This document shows, piece by piece, positions 16,287 to 24,357 of a stretch of 33,009 nucleotides of DNA. The position numbers were made by a program, and so were the translations under genes. The stretch comes from Thermoflexus hugenholtzii JAD2 (GTDB taxonomy: Bacteria > Chloroflexota > UBA11872 > UBA12225): the NCBI GenBank assembly GCA_945865725.1, contig CAMBEO010000020.1, positions 1 to 33,009 on the forward strand, given 5' to 3'. Below the pieces are notes generated by a model. That model was not told the origin of the DNA, made no database searches, and saw nothing but the letters and a program-made list of their open reading frames with translations. Within the stretch, counting starts at the first letter, position 1. Every line of letters starts with the position of its first letter.

Positions 16287-17678
16287 TCAGGCGCGGGCAA
16301 GTGTCCATGCGATTCCGACGACGGCCCCGATGGGGACGACCGCGTACGGAGGCACGTGCGCGAACCGGACCGCCACGAAGGTGGCGGCACCGGTCGCGAC
16401 GGCGAACGCGGCATCGCCGGCTGGTGCGTTCCCGATGACTTCCGTCGCGATGAAGGTCGCGAGGGACGCGATGGTGCCGACAACCGCACCCGAGATTCCC
16501 GAGAGCGCGTCTGAAACCACGCGGTTCGTCGCGATCCGTTCGACGAGTGGCGCGCCGGCGAGGACGAGGAAGAACCCCGGGAGGAACGTGCCCCAGGTTG
16601 CGAGGAGGCCCCCAATGACCGCCGCCTGGAGCCGGGGGAGGTCACCTGGGTCGTTCCATGCCGCAACGAAACCGACGAAGTGCGTCACCATGATGAGCGG
16701 GCCTGGCGTCGACTCGGCGAGGCCGAGCCCCTGGGCCATGCGCGTCGCGTCAAGCCACCCGAGACGCGTCACCGCCTCGTCCGCGACGTACGCGAGGACG
16801 GCGTAGGCACCGCCGAAGGTCGCGAAGCTCGCGCGGGTAAAGAACATGCCGATCTGGACCAGGAGGTCCCCGGTCCCCCGCCATGCCGCGACGACCGCCA
16901 TCGGCACGGCCCACGCGACGAACGTGACCGCGAAAACGCGCGCGCCGCGTCGGACTTCCGCAAGGAGCCTGGGAGGCGCCTCGCCCGATGGTGCGGGAAG
17001 GCGTTCCACGGCGTTCACTCGGGTGGCTCCGGTCACGCGCCGAAGCCGCCACCCCTGTGCGACACCGACGGAGCCTGCCACCGCGATGGCCAAGGGGAAC
17101 GACGCCAAGCCGGACGCCAGGACCGCGTACGTCACCACCGCGACGCCGATGCGCCATGGGTCCCCCGTGAGGCGTCGGCCGAGGCGAGCGATCGCGTCGA
17201 CAACTAGCCCCAGGACCGACGCCTGCAGCCCGAGGAGGGTCCCTGCGACTGCCGGAAGTCCGTCGCCAGCGACGGCGAGCCAGCTCAGGGCAAGCATGAC
17301 GGCGATCGAAGGAACGATGAAGGCCGCGCCCGCAAACGTGCCCCCGGAGTACCCATGCAAGTGCCAGCCGAGGTACATCGCGAGTTGCTGGGCCTCGGGT
17401 CCGGGCAAGGCCATGCAGAACGCGAGGGCACGCTGGAAGCGATCCTCGTCGATCCATCCCCGACGCACCACGACTTCCCGGTGCATCAGCGCAACTTGCG
17501 CGGCGGGCCCACCGAAGTTGACGAAACCAAGCCACGTCCAGAATCGAGCCGCCTCGCCAAACGTGGGGCCGCCAGTGCTTCCAGTGGGGAAGCCCCCACC
17601 CGTTCTCCCTCCCCCTTCTCCTCCCGGGAGATGAGCGGGGGGTGAGGGCGACGACGTTCTCGGTCCCGCGCTAGCCAA
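16287..17678 (-). CDS. chrA: ChrA-type chromate ion transporter, two CHR domains
   Basis: An integral membrane transporter of the CHR family, about 463 aa, with a duplicated CHR domain. The N-half signature FVNFGGPAAQVALMHREVV leads into ALPGPEAQQLAMYLGW, and the C-half has FFTRASFATFGGAYAVLAYV and GLAESTPGPLIMVTHFVGF. About ten hydrophobic segments are visible. Family members export chromate, often with sulfate. The only start I can place upstream of the first domain is a TTG at 17678 that overlaps the preceding amidohydrolase stop codon; the first 38 or so residues are low-complexity Pro/Gly and are read through a palindromic element. The true start may be lower, near the conserved TFGEAARFWTW. 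It is the last gene of the Rieske-amidohydrolase operon. Confidence 0.88.
   Translation of the reverse strand: MASAGPRTSSPSPPAHLPGGEGGGRTGGGFPTGSTGGPTFGEAARFWTWLGFVNFGGPAAQVALMHREVVVRRGWIDEDRFQRALAFCMALPGPEAQQLAMYLGWHLHGYSGGTFAGAAFIVPSIAVMLALSWLAVAGDGLPAVAGTLLGLQASVLGLVVDAIARLGRRLTGDPWRIGVAVVTYAVLASGLASFPLAIAVAGSVGVAQGWRLRRVTGATRVNAVERLPAPSGEAPPRLLAEVRRGARVFAVTFVAWAVPMAVVAAWRGTGDLLVQIGMFFTRASFATFGGAYAVLAYVADEAVTRLGWLDATRMAQGLGLAESTPGPLIMVTHFVGFVAAWNDPGDLPRLQAAVIGGLLATWGTFLPGFFLVLAGAPLVERIATNRVVSDALSGISGAVVGTIASLATFIATEVIGNAPAGDAAFAVATGAATFVAVRFAHVPPYAVVPIGAVVGIAWTLARA
17593..17648. repeat. Variant palindromic element inside the chrA 5' region
   Basis: A CCCCCACCC lead, CCCTCCCCCTTCTCCTCCC, GGGAG and a GGGGGGTGAGGG tail resemble the dispersed repeat family in design but not in exact sequence. 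It lies about 23 bases after the amidohydrolase stop codon, the usual place for these elements in this window. Confidence 0.45.
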
Positions 17679-18768
17679 GCCCGTAGAGACGCGCCGCGTT
17701 CTCGAAGTACACCTTGCGTTCGAGTTCCGGCGTCAAGTGAATCGGGAACGCGGCGTCCGGTTGGTCGGCGTCCCAATGCGGGTAGTCACTTGCGAAGAGG
17801 ACGTGGTCCACGAGCGGCCCTAGCTGCTCGAGAAGCTGGACGAACTGGTGGGGGTGGTGAGGCTCTTCCATCGGTTGCGTCGTCACCCAGACGTGTCGCT
17901 CAAGGTAGGCCGACGGTGGCATCGACAGGTGAGGCACCTCTTCGCGCAATAGGGACCACGCCGCATCCATTCGCCACCCAAGCGACGGCAACCAACCCAT
18001 GCCGTTCTCGACCGACACCACCTGAAGGCTTGGGAAGCGTTCAAAGACGCCCTCGGTGACCATGCTAACGAGGTTTGCCTGCATCGCCTGCGCCGGGCCG
18101 ACGTGGTCCTCCAGGTAGAAGGACGGCCAACCGGCGCCGGTCAGCGGGTTCCCGTACGAGCCGAATGCATGCGAGATGACGTGCAGGCCAAACTCTTCGC
18201 ACGCCTCGTAGATTGGCCAGTACTTGCGTCGGCCCATCGGTTCGTGGGGACGACCAGTGAACTGCACCTGGACGAAGCGGCGATCCGTTGCGCGCCGACG
18301 AATCTCGGCGACGGCGAGGTCGGGTGCCTCGACCGGGATGACGATTGACGCACGCAGGCGTGGCTCGGGGTCAAGCCATTCGGCGACCTGCCAGTCGTTG
18401 CACGCAGTCGCGAGAGCGGCGCCAAACTCGAGGTTTTGTTGGCCGGCTGCTGGCGAGAGCGGGATGAGGATCCCGTACGCGACGCGGCACGGGTCAAGGT
18501 AATTCTCGCGGGTAAAGGCCACGTCCGAGCCGGCACGCCTGCCCGAAGGGGGGCGTGCGTCCGCGCGATGATCCATGAAACGAGGGTAGAACCCGCCGGA
18601 CGGCGACCGCGTCCCCATGGTCTTGACGTGTCGACGCCAGCGTTCCGACAGGTATGGCACCAACGCCCACACGTCCCCGTGCAACTCGTTGTGAAGGTCG
18701 CAATCGATCAGCGCCGGCCTCACGAGTGGGGCGGCTGTCGTGCCGGGGCGCTCGGCGGTCGCGACCAT
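17671..18768 (-). CDS. Amidohydro_2-family protein (ACMSD-like), paralogue 2
   Basis: A 365-aa TIM-barrel hydrolase or decarboxylase of the Amidohydro_2 group. It shows IDCDLHNELHG at the start (Asp24 and His26 where many members have HxH or DxH), HVISHAFGSYG in the middle, and FASDYPHWD with Asp328 at the last strand, the usual metal or catalytic aspartate. RPRFMDHRADA- and WLPSLGWRMDAAW-type segments are shared with the preceding gene, so the two are paralogues. GGAGGAGAGG lies upstream of the start. It is third in the run Rieske, amidohydrolase, amidohydrolase, transporter. A decarboxylase or a C-C hydrolase activity on an aromatic breakdown product is possible but unproven. Confidence 0.88.
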   Translation of the reverse strand: MVATAERPGTTAAPLVRPALIDCDLHNELHGDVWALVPYLSERWRRHVKTMGTRSPSGGFYPRFMDHRADARPPSGRRAGSDVAFTRENYLDPCRVAYGILIPLSPAAGQQNLEFGAALATACNDWQVAEWLDPEPRLRASIVIPVEAPDLAVAEIRRRATDRRFVQVQFTGRPHEPMGRRKYWPIYEACEEFGLHVISHAFGSYGNPLTGAGWPSFYLEDHVGPAQAMQANLVSMVTEGVFERFPSLQVVSVENGMGWLPSLGWRMDAAWSLLREEVPHLSMPPSAYLERHVWVTTQPMEEPHHPHQFVQLLEQLGPLVDHVLFASDYPHWDADQPDAAFPIHLTPELERKVYFENAARLYGLG

Positions 18769-18804
18769 GTCTTGCCTCTCCTCCTCGGATCGTGGGTCCC
18801 TAGG

Positions 18805-19899
18805 TCAGTGTAATCCGTACAGGTCGCGAGCATTCCCGGACCGGATGCGCTCGGCAAGTCCAGGCGTCACGAGGTCCAGCAAGCGTGCGGGCGACGACAC
18901 GTGGCGATGCGGGTAGTCGCTCGCGTACATGAGGACGTTGTCGCTCCCGATCTGGTCGATCGCCTCCAGGAAGTGCGCGTCGCTCGCGGGGGCGTCGAGG
19001 GGCTGGATGGTGAACCGAAGGTGGTCGCGCACGTACTCCGACGGGGCGCGCCGGACCCATGGCACCAGCCGGCGCAGGTTTCGCCATTCCTTGTCGAACC
19101 GCCAGAGAAACGGGCCGATCCACGTGAAACCGGACTCGAGGACTGCGACTCGTACGTCGGGGTGCAGGTCAAAAACCCCCTCCGTAATGAGGCTGACGAC
19201 CTGGGACTGCACGACGTGGGCCATCCCCACGTACTCCTCGAAGTAATAGGACGACCACCCTGACGGTGTCGGGGGAGTCCCTGGCGCGCCACCGAAGTGA
19301 ATGGCGCCGACAAGGTGGTTCCGTGCGATCGCCTCCCAGATGGGGGCATGGATGCGGTTGCCAAGGGGGAAGGTCGTCCTTGCTGGAAGGGCGACCTGGA
19401 CGAACCCGGGATGTCCGCCCACTCGGTCGATCTCACGCGCGGCGAGTTCCGGGAGCTGAATCGGCACGACGATCCCGGCGCGAAGGCGGGGATCCCGGTC
19501 GAGCCATTCCGCGACCAGCCAATCGTTGGTCGCCTGCGAGAAGGCGACGGCGGCGTCCGGGTTGTGCAGGCTGTCAATCTGGTAGGTGCAACAGAGGATG
19601 GCCACGTCGACGCCGTCGGCGTCGAGCACGTCCCGCTGGAGCGCGCCCAGATCGGAACCAGCAGGCGCCGATCCCGACGTCTCCGTCCCCGGGCGCCAGG
19701 TCGTCGGCGCGAACCGCGGGTACGAGTTCTCGACCGGTCCCTTGAACATCGTGGCCTGCACGTGCTCCCGCCAGTGGCCAGACAGGTACGGGAAGAGCGC
19801 CTCGGTAGACGGCACGACCGCATGCACGTCCGCATCAACCAGCTTGATGGTGGATGGTGCTGACGCGTCCGAGGGCGGTCGGGATGCGGTCTCGATCAC
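18805..19899 (-). CDS. Amidohydro_2-family protein (ACMSD-like), paralogue 1
   Basis: A 364-aa paralogue of the next gene. It shows LVDADVHAVVP (Asp24, His26), GAIHFGGAPG, VLESGFTWIGPFLWRFDKEW and the metal-site aspartate in MYASDYPHRH. The start is a GTG at 19899 with AAGGAGG five bases upstream; the GTG overlaps the TGA of the Rieske gene as GTGA, so translation is probably coupled. The longer upstream reading is excluded by this signal. It lies in the operon Rieske, amidohydrolase, amidohydrolase, chrA-like. The substrate is unknown; joint action with the Rieske protein is an inference from coupling. Confidence 0.9.
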   Translation of the reverse strand: MIETASRPPSDASAPSTIKLVDADVHAVVPSTEALFPYLSGHWREHVQATMFKGPVENSYPRFAPTTWRPGTETSGSAPAGSDLGALQRDVLDADGVDVAILCCTYQIDSLHNPDAAVAFSQATNDWLVAEWLDRDPRLRAGIVVPIQLPELAAREIDRVGGHPGFVQVALPARTTFPLGNRIHAPIWEAIARNHLVGAIHFGGAPGTPPTPSGWSSYYFEEYVGMAHVVQSQVVSLITEGVFDLHPDVRVAVLESGFTWIGPFLWRFDKEWRNLRRLVPWVRRAPSEYVRDHLRFTIQPLDAPASDAHFLEAIDQIGSDNVLMYASDYPHRHVSSPARLLDLVTPGLAERIRSGNARDLYGLH

Positions 19900-20384
19900 C
19901 TGTCCCTCCTTGGAGTCCCTGATATGGCGGGTCGACGGTCGACGTCGATGACGATCCACTGCCCATCGCTCTCCACGGGGAAGGTCGTCGCCACGAGTGA
20001 CTGCTCCGGGGCGACAGCTTCGTGCCCGGCCTCCGACTGGCCATCCATCTCGCCCTCGAGGAAGACGTCATACGTCCTGACCCGGAGCCGTTGCGGCTCG
20101 CAGAGCGACTGTCCCGTGCGCAAGTCGAACTCCCAGCCGTGCCAAATGCACGACACGATCGGTACGTCCGCACGGTTGGCGTAGGCGCCAGGACGGTCAG
20201 ACACGGTCATGCCGGACCAGAGCCTGCCCTCGCAGAGGGGGGCGGCCTGATGCGGGCACCGATTGAGCAGCGCGTAGTAGTCGCCAGCGACGCGAAAAAT
20301 GCCGATCGACCGACCGTCAACCTCGACGATCTTGCGACCACCGTCAGGAATCTCGCCCTCGCGCGCGACGACGTGCCTTGGCAT
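19896..20384 (-). CDS. Rieske [2Fe-2S] domain protein
   Basis: A 162-aa single-domain Rieske protein, soluble, with no signal peptide or membrane anchor. The cluster ligands are complete: Cys43 and His45 in NRCPHQAAPLCEG, and Cys79 and His82 in VSCIWHGWEFDL. The spacing between the two ligand pairs is 33 residues, longer than the roughly 15-17 of ordinary Rieske ferredoxins, and the loop carries an extra Cys51. There is no catalytic oxygenase domain, so it is more likely an electron carrier or a regulatory subunit than an oxygenase. The start at 20384 is the best ATG, but no good ribosome-binding site precedes it. It is the first gene of the operon, divergent from the Gfo/Idh gene, and its TGA overlaps the next start. 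Confidence 0.9.
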   Translation of the reverse strand: MPRHVVAREGEIPDGGRKIVEVDGRSIGIFRVAGDYYALLNRCPHQAAPLCEGRLWSGMTVSDRPGAYANRADVPIVSCIWHGWEFDLRTGQSLCEPQRLRVRTYDVFLEGEMDGQSEAGHEAVAPEQSLVATTFPVESDGQWIVIDVDRRPAISGTPRRDR

Positions 20385-20523
20385 CGGCGGCAGCGTATCA
20401 CGACGTTCCTGCGGACGGTCTGCCGAACGGGCACGCAAGCGGTGGGCTACGAGCCAGGGCGACGCCGGGATAGCCTGCGGTCCTGGTCGGCGATGCACGC
20501 CGCCCACCGCGACGGGGGTGCAA

Positions 20524-21666
20524 GTGGACAGACGGGTGCGGGTGGCCCTGGCGGGCCTTGGAAGCGTGTCGCAGCGGGGGATCCTGCCCCACTTGGCGCA
20601 GGCGGACGCCTTGGAACGCATGGAACTGGTCGCGTGCTGCGATGCCGTCCCAGGGCGCGCGGCGGCAACCGCGACGGCGTACGGGTGGGCTGAGTCGTAC
20701 GACGACTACGACGAGATGATGGCGAGCGCCGACGTCGATGTCGTGATGATCGCGACGCCAATCCCCGTGCACTTCGACCAGATCATGAAGGCGCTGCGCC
20801 GGGGTCGGCACGTGTACGCGCAGAAGTCGATGACCACGACGAAGGCGGAGGCCGACACCGTGATCGAAGAGGCCGATCGACGCGGGCTGATGGTCCTCGC
20901 TTCGCCCGGCCAGATGCTCAACCCGACCCTTGGGGCGATCCGCGACCTCGTGCGTGACGGCGGGCTCGGGCGGGTGTACTGGGCGTTCTCGACGAATGCG
21001 GGCGGAGGTCACGAGCACGAGTCGTTCCGCGAAGGGTCCGGAATCCTCCAGAACGTCGATCCGACGTGGTACTACAAGGCTGGTGGCGGCCCAGTATATG
21101 ACATGGCGGTTTATTCTTTACACACGCTTACCGGGATTTTTGGCCCCGCTCGCTCCGTGACGGCCGTCTCCGGGATCGGCCTTCCCACCAGGACATGGAA
21201 AGGGCAGGAAATCTCGGTCGAGATGGATGACAACACCCTCATGCTGCTCGACTTCGGCAACACCACGTTCGCGGTCGCGGGCGGGCAGAACTGCCGCGTT
21301 GCACCCTCGATCGGCTGGGGGCGCCTCTCGATTGCCGGGACGCGCGGGACAGTCGACTTCGGCGGAGGCCTCGGGGGGCTTGAGGTGGTCAGCGACGCGG
21401 TCTTGCCGGACGCGTTCGGCGCATCTGGTCCAAGGGTGTTCGTGCCCGCGGCGGGCCTGCCACGCTTGAAGCACGTAACCGGCCCGCACGTGACCATCCA
21501 AGAACCACACGTGTATAACGACATAATGCACATGATGGATTGCCTTCAACGGGGAGAGGTCCCCGTCCCGACGGCGGCCCACGCCCGGCACGTCGTGGAC
21601 ATCATCGAGAAGGGGTACGCCGCCGCTCGTACCGGTCAGTCCCAGACCCTGGAAACGACGTTCTAG
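20524..21666 (+). CDS. Gfo/Idh/MocA-family NAD(P)-dependent oxidoreductase
   Basis: A 380-aa sugar or cyclitol dehydrogenase relative. The N-terminal Rossmann domain is visible as VRVALAGLGSVSQRGILPHL, with VDVVMIATPIPVHFDQIMKALRRGRHVYAQKSM carrying the family lysine (here QKS in place of the usual EKP). The C-terminal domain contains GSGILQNVDPTWYYKAGGGPVYDMAVYSLHTL, a typical active-site region. The ATG-less start is uncertain: a GTG at 20524 is preferred because the conserved fold begins at once; a GTG at 20518 is possible. The long upstream extension is antisense to the Rieske gene and is rejected. The substrate is unknown; a sugar or inositol role fits nearby importers and sugar-acid enzymes. 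Confidence 0.9.
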   Translation: MDRRVRVALAGLGSVSQRGILPHLAQADALERMELVACCDAVPGRAAATATAYGWAESYDDYDEMMASADVDVVMIATPIPVHFDQIMKALRRGRHVYAQKSMTTTKAEADTVIEEADRRGLMVLASPGQMLNPTLGAIRDLVRDGGLGRVYWAFSTNAGGGHEHESFREGSGILQNVDPTWYYKAGGGPVYDMAVYSLHTLTGIFGPARSVTAVSGIGLPTRTWKGQEISVEMDDNTLMLLDFGNTTFAVAGGQNCRVAPSIGWGRLSIAGTRGTVDFGGGLGGLEVVSDAVLPDAFGASGPRVFVPAAGLPRLKHVTGPHVTIQEPHVYNDIMHMMDCLQRGEVPVPTAAHARHVVDIIEKGYAAARTGQSQTLETTF

Positions 21667-21875
21667 TCGCCGGCTTCAGGCGGAATCGACAAGACACGTC
21701 GCCGTCGGCTGCAGCATGACGCGCGACCGGGGGCGAGTTGCGAGCATCGGATATCGCGCGGAAAAACGACCTTCGATTAGCTGGTTTCTTAGCGTTGCGA
21801 GGGACTGTCTTCACGTTCGCATGCGTGACGCTGTTGTGAGGAAACCAGTGGCAGTCAGTCGCCAGGGCAGCCTGC

Positions 21876-23129
21876 TCAGCTGCTGTACGGGTCGACCGCG
21901 TCGCGCAGGCCGTCCCCGAGGAGGAAGTACGCCGCGACGGTCAGGACGACCGGGATCGCGGGTATCAGCATCCACGGGTGGATGAGGATGCTGTCGAGTT
22001 GCTGCGCGTCCTTCAGCAGGACCCCCCAACTGACCGCAGGCGGGAGCATGCCTAGGCCAAGGAAGCTCAGCGTCGTCTCGCCGAGGATCGAGTGGGGTAC
22101 GGCCAGTGTCGCCACGACGATGATGTGGCTGGCGGCGTTCGGCAACATGTGCGAAAGAATGATGCGAAGGTCCGAGCATCCGGCGAGGCGGGCCGCCGCG
22201 ATGTAGTCGAGCGTGCGGTACGCCATGACCTTGCCGCGCAACTCGCGCGCAAGGCTTGTCCATCCGACGAGTGACAGCACGACGGTAATCAGGAAGTATC
22301 GCTGGACGACGGTTGTCGTCCGCGGAAGGGCCGCGGCGATCGCGGCCCACAAGGGGAGCGTCGGCACGGACCGGATCACCTCGATCACTCGCTGGATGAC
22401 GTTGTCCCATGACCCGCCGACGTAGCCCGAGGTAGCACCCATGACGGAGCCGATCGTCAGCGACAGGAAGACACCCACGAGGCCAACCGTCAGCGAGACG
22501 CGGGAACCCTCGAGGATGCGCGAGAGGACGTCGCGTCCCTGCTGGTCTGCCCCGAAGAGGTAGAGGCGGGGCGCGTTTCGGATCTGTTCGACCTTGGGCG
22601 CAATCGACTCCGACTGCTGAATGCGGAAGGCGGCAAGCGGGTCAGAACTCGCGGCGCCACGTGCCGGCGTTGGCGTCGCATGCACTTCCAGCGCGGACGC
22701 CCCCGCCATCGGCGGCCCCTCCGTCACCCCGAAAAGGTGCAGGTTGGTGCGCACCAGGCCGAAGAGGACATATGTGTCTCCTCGGACCAGAACTTCGATC
22801 GGGCGGGCCTGCGAACAGTCGTCGGCGTACTGCCACTTGAGGAGGAACGGGTCAAGGTCTTGCGACAACGCGCAGACGGCGGGCCACCCGTCGATGAAGC
22901 GAACGCGGGTCGGTGGTGCGTAGCTGTGGTTCGTGTCGATGTGGTCGGCGGCGTACGGCGCGATGAACGGCGCAAACAAGGCCGTGGCGTACATGGCGAC
23001 GAGGACGTACCCGGCCCAGACCGATAGCCGGTTGCGGGCAAAGCGACGCCAGATCAGTCCCCACTGAGAGATCTCCGCCCCGCGCTGTTCATCGAACTCG
23101 GTGGCACGCGCTGCCGCCGTGGTGACCAT
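21876..23129 (-). CDS. Peptide/nickel-type ABC permease, DppC/OppC family
   Basis: A 417-aa inner-membrane permease. The family core is clear: GADQQGRDVLSRILEGSRVSLTVGLVGVFLSLTIGSVMG, the EAA-type loop DYIAAARLAGCSDLRIILSHMLPN, and ILGETTLSFLGLGMLPPAVSWGVLL. It is about 120 residues longer than common DppC because of an extracytoplasmic insertion between the first membrane segment and the core, containing SYAPPTRVRFIDGWP and GLVRTNLHLFGVTEG. Similar insertions occur in a known subfamily. GGAAGGAA lies before the start. It follows the DppB-like gene by 38 bases. No ATPase gene follows; the next gene is convergent. Confidence 0.93.
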   Translation of the reverse strand: MVTTAAARATEFDEQRGAEISQWGLIWRRFARNRLSVWAGYVLVAMYATALFAPFIAPYAADHIDTNHSYAPPTRVRFIDGWPAVCALSQDLDPFLLKWQYADDCSQARPIEVLVRGDTYVLFGLVRTNLHLFGVTEGPPMAGASALEVHATPTPARGAASSDPLAAFRIQQSESIAPKVEQIRNAPRLYLFGADQQGRDVLSRILEGSRVSLTVGLVGVFLSLTIGSVMGATSGYVGGSWDNVIQRVIEVIRSVPTLPLWAAIAAALPRTTTVVQRYFLITVVLSLVGWTSLARELRGKVMAYRTLDYIAAARLAGCSDLRIILSHMLPNAASHIIVVATLAVPHSILGETTLSFLGLGMLPPAVSWGVLLKDAQQLDSILIHPWMLIPAIPVVLTVAAYFLLGDGLRDAVDPYSS

Positions 23130-23167
23130 CGCCCGTTCCTTCCCCGGTGCCGTCCCCGGTCGCGACG

Positions 23168-24157
23168 CTAGCTCTCGTCGAGACGGACCCGCGGGTCAAC
23201 CCACGCGAGGAGCAGGTCCGCGATGAGATTGCCGACGATGAGGAGCATCGAGAGCATGATGAGGAACGTCACCCCGAGGTACATGTCCTTCTGGATGAGC
23301 GCCCGAATGTACAAGGGACCGGTCGTCGGCAGGTTCAGCACGATCGAGATCACGACCTCACCCGAGATCAGGGTTGGCAGGGTCGTGCCCAAGGCCATCA
23401 CGAGGGGGTGCAAGGCGTTTCGCACCGCGTGACGCCAGATGACCCGCGTCTCGTGCAATCCCTTGGACCTCGCGGTCTGGACGTACTGCTGGCCGAGGAC
23501 GTCGAGCAGGTTTGCGCGCATGATTCGCGTGAGCGACGCCGTTCCACCCGCGATCAGGACAACCACCGGGATCCATACGTGCGAGAGGAAGTCCAGTCCC
23601 TTCGCGAGGCTCCACGGCGCATTCTGGTACTCGCGCGAGAAGAGCGTGCCGACTTCCTGGCCGAGCACCGACGCCGAAAAGACGAGCAGCACGAGCGCGA
23701 AGAGGAACTGCGGGATCGCGACGCCGAGGAACTGCATGATCTGGATCACGTAGTCCGGTAGCGTGTGGCGGTGGGTCGCCGAAAAGACGCCGAGCGGGAT
23801 CGAGATGCCCCAGCTGATGCACAAGGCGAACACCGATAGTCCGATCGAGAACCCGAGGCGGCTCCAGATGAGCTTCGACACGGGCATGTCCATCGTGAAC
23901 GAGTGCCCGAAATCACCGGTAACCGCGCGAGTGATCCATTTCGTGAACTTGACGTGGACCGGGTCGCGCAGGCCGTAAAGGTCCTCGAGCGCGTTGATCT
24001 GCTCTTGCGAAATCTCGCCGCCCGACTGGCGCAACTGGGCGATTTTCGTGTCTAGGGCACTTCCTGGCGGAAGTTCGATGAGGATGAAACCCAAGACCGA
24101 CACGAGAGCGACGACTAACGCCATTGATGCGAGGCGCCGAACGAGGAATGTCAGCAT
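23168..24157 (-). CDS. Peptide/nickel-type ABC permease, DppB/OppB family
   Basis: A 329-aa inner-membrane permease with about six hydrophobic segments. It opens MLTFLVRRLASMALVVALVSVLGFILIELPPGS, the usual first membrane helix, and has DLYGLRDPVHVKFTKWI, GDFGHSF, the EAA loop QTARSKGLHETRVIWRHAVRNALHPL, and VISIVLNLPTTGPLYIRAL. It transports a peptide, opine, sugar or metal chelate together with the DppC-like partner; the cargo is not decidable. It is separated from the binding-protein gene by 200 bases that carry a stem-loop and a type A repeat, so its expression may be lower than that of the binding protein. Confidence 0.94.
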   Translation of the reverse strand: MLTFLVRRLASMALVVALVSVLGFILIELPPGSALDTKIAQLRQSGGEISQEQINALEDLYGLRDPVHVKFTKWITRAVTGDFGHSFTMDMPVSKLIWSRLGFSIGLSVFALCISWGISIPLGVFSATHRHTLPDYVIQIMQFLGVAIPQFLFALVLLVFSASVLGQEVGTLFSREYQNAPWSLAKGLDFLSHVWIPVVVLIAGGTASLTRIMRANLLDVLGQQYVQTARSKGLHETRVIWRHAVRNALHPLVMALGTTLPTLISGEVVISIVLNLPTTGPLYIRALIQKDMYLGVTFLIMLSMLLIVGNLIADLLLAWVDPRVRLDES

Positions 24158-24242
24158 GGGACGTGCATCTTCAGGGACGAAATCTTAGGTTTCGAAGGAA
24201 CGCCGCGGCGAAGCACGACCCCGACGGGCCAGCGGGACACGG

Positions 24243-24285
24243 CCCCCACCCTCATTCCCTCCCCCGCAGCGGCGGGAGAGGGAAG
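24243..24285. repeat. Type A repeat between binding protein and permease genes
   Basis: CCCCCACCCTCATTCCCTC and then the hairpin core with GCGGGAGAGGGAAG, differing from the array units by one or two bases (ATT for AGT, CAG for CTG). It lies about 70 bases after the binding-protein stop codon and 86 before the DppB-like start. Confidence 0.85.
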
Positions 24286-24315
24286 TACCTCAGCGGAACC
24301 CAGGCATGGCGAGGC

Positions 24316-24343
24316 ACCGGCGGTTCCATCTTGGACCGCCGGT
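24316..24343 (-). terminator. Stem-loop just after the binding-protein gene
   Basis: The arms ACCGGCGGT and ACCGCCGGT, extended by TCCA and TGG with one bulge, enclose a tiny loop 14 bases after the SBP stop codon. Such hairpins commonly protect the binding-protein mRNA and attenuate the permease genes behind it. Confidence 0.6.
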
Positions 24344-24357
24344 ACATCACATGGCAT

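Noticed and set aside
20439-20510. Nine-base inverted repeat GCGGTGGGC / GCCCACCGC between the Rieske and Gfo/Idh genes
   Set aside because: The arms are 54 bases apart and GC-rich, so a chance match is likely. Not listed as an operator.
21781-21848. Inverted repeat CTGGTTTC / GAAACCAG in the gap after the Gfo/Idh gene
   Set aside because: Eight-base arms 52 bases apart without a clear transcript role. Could be part of a terminator zone but not supported.
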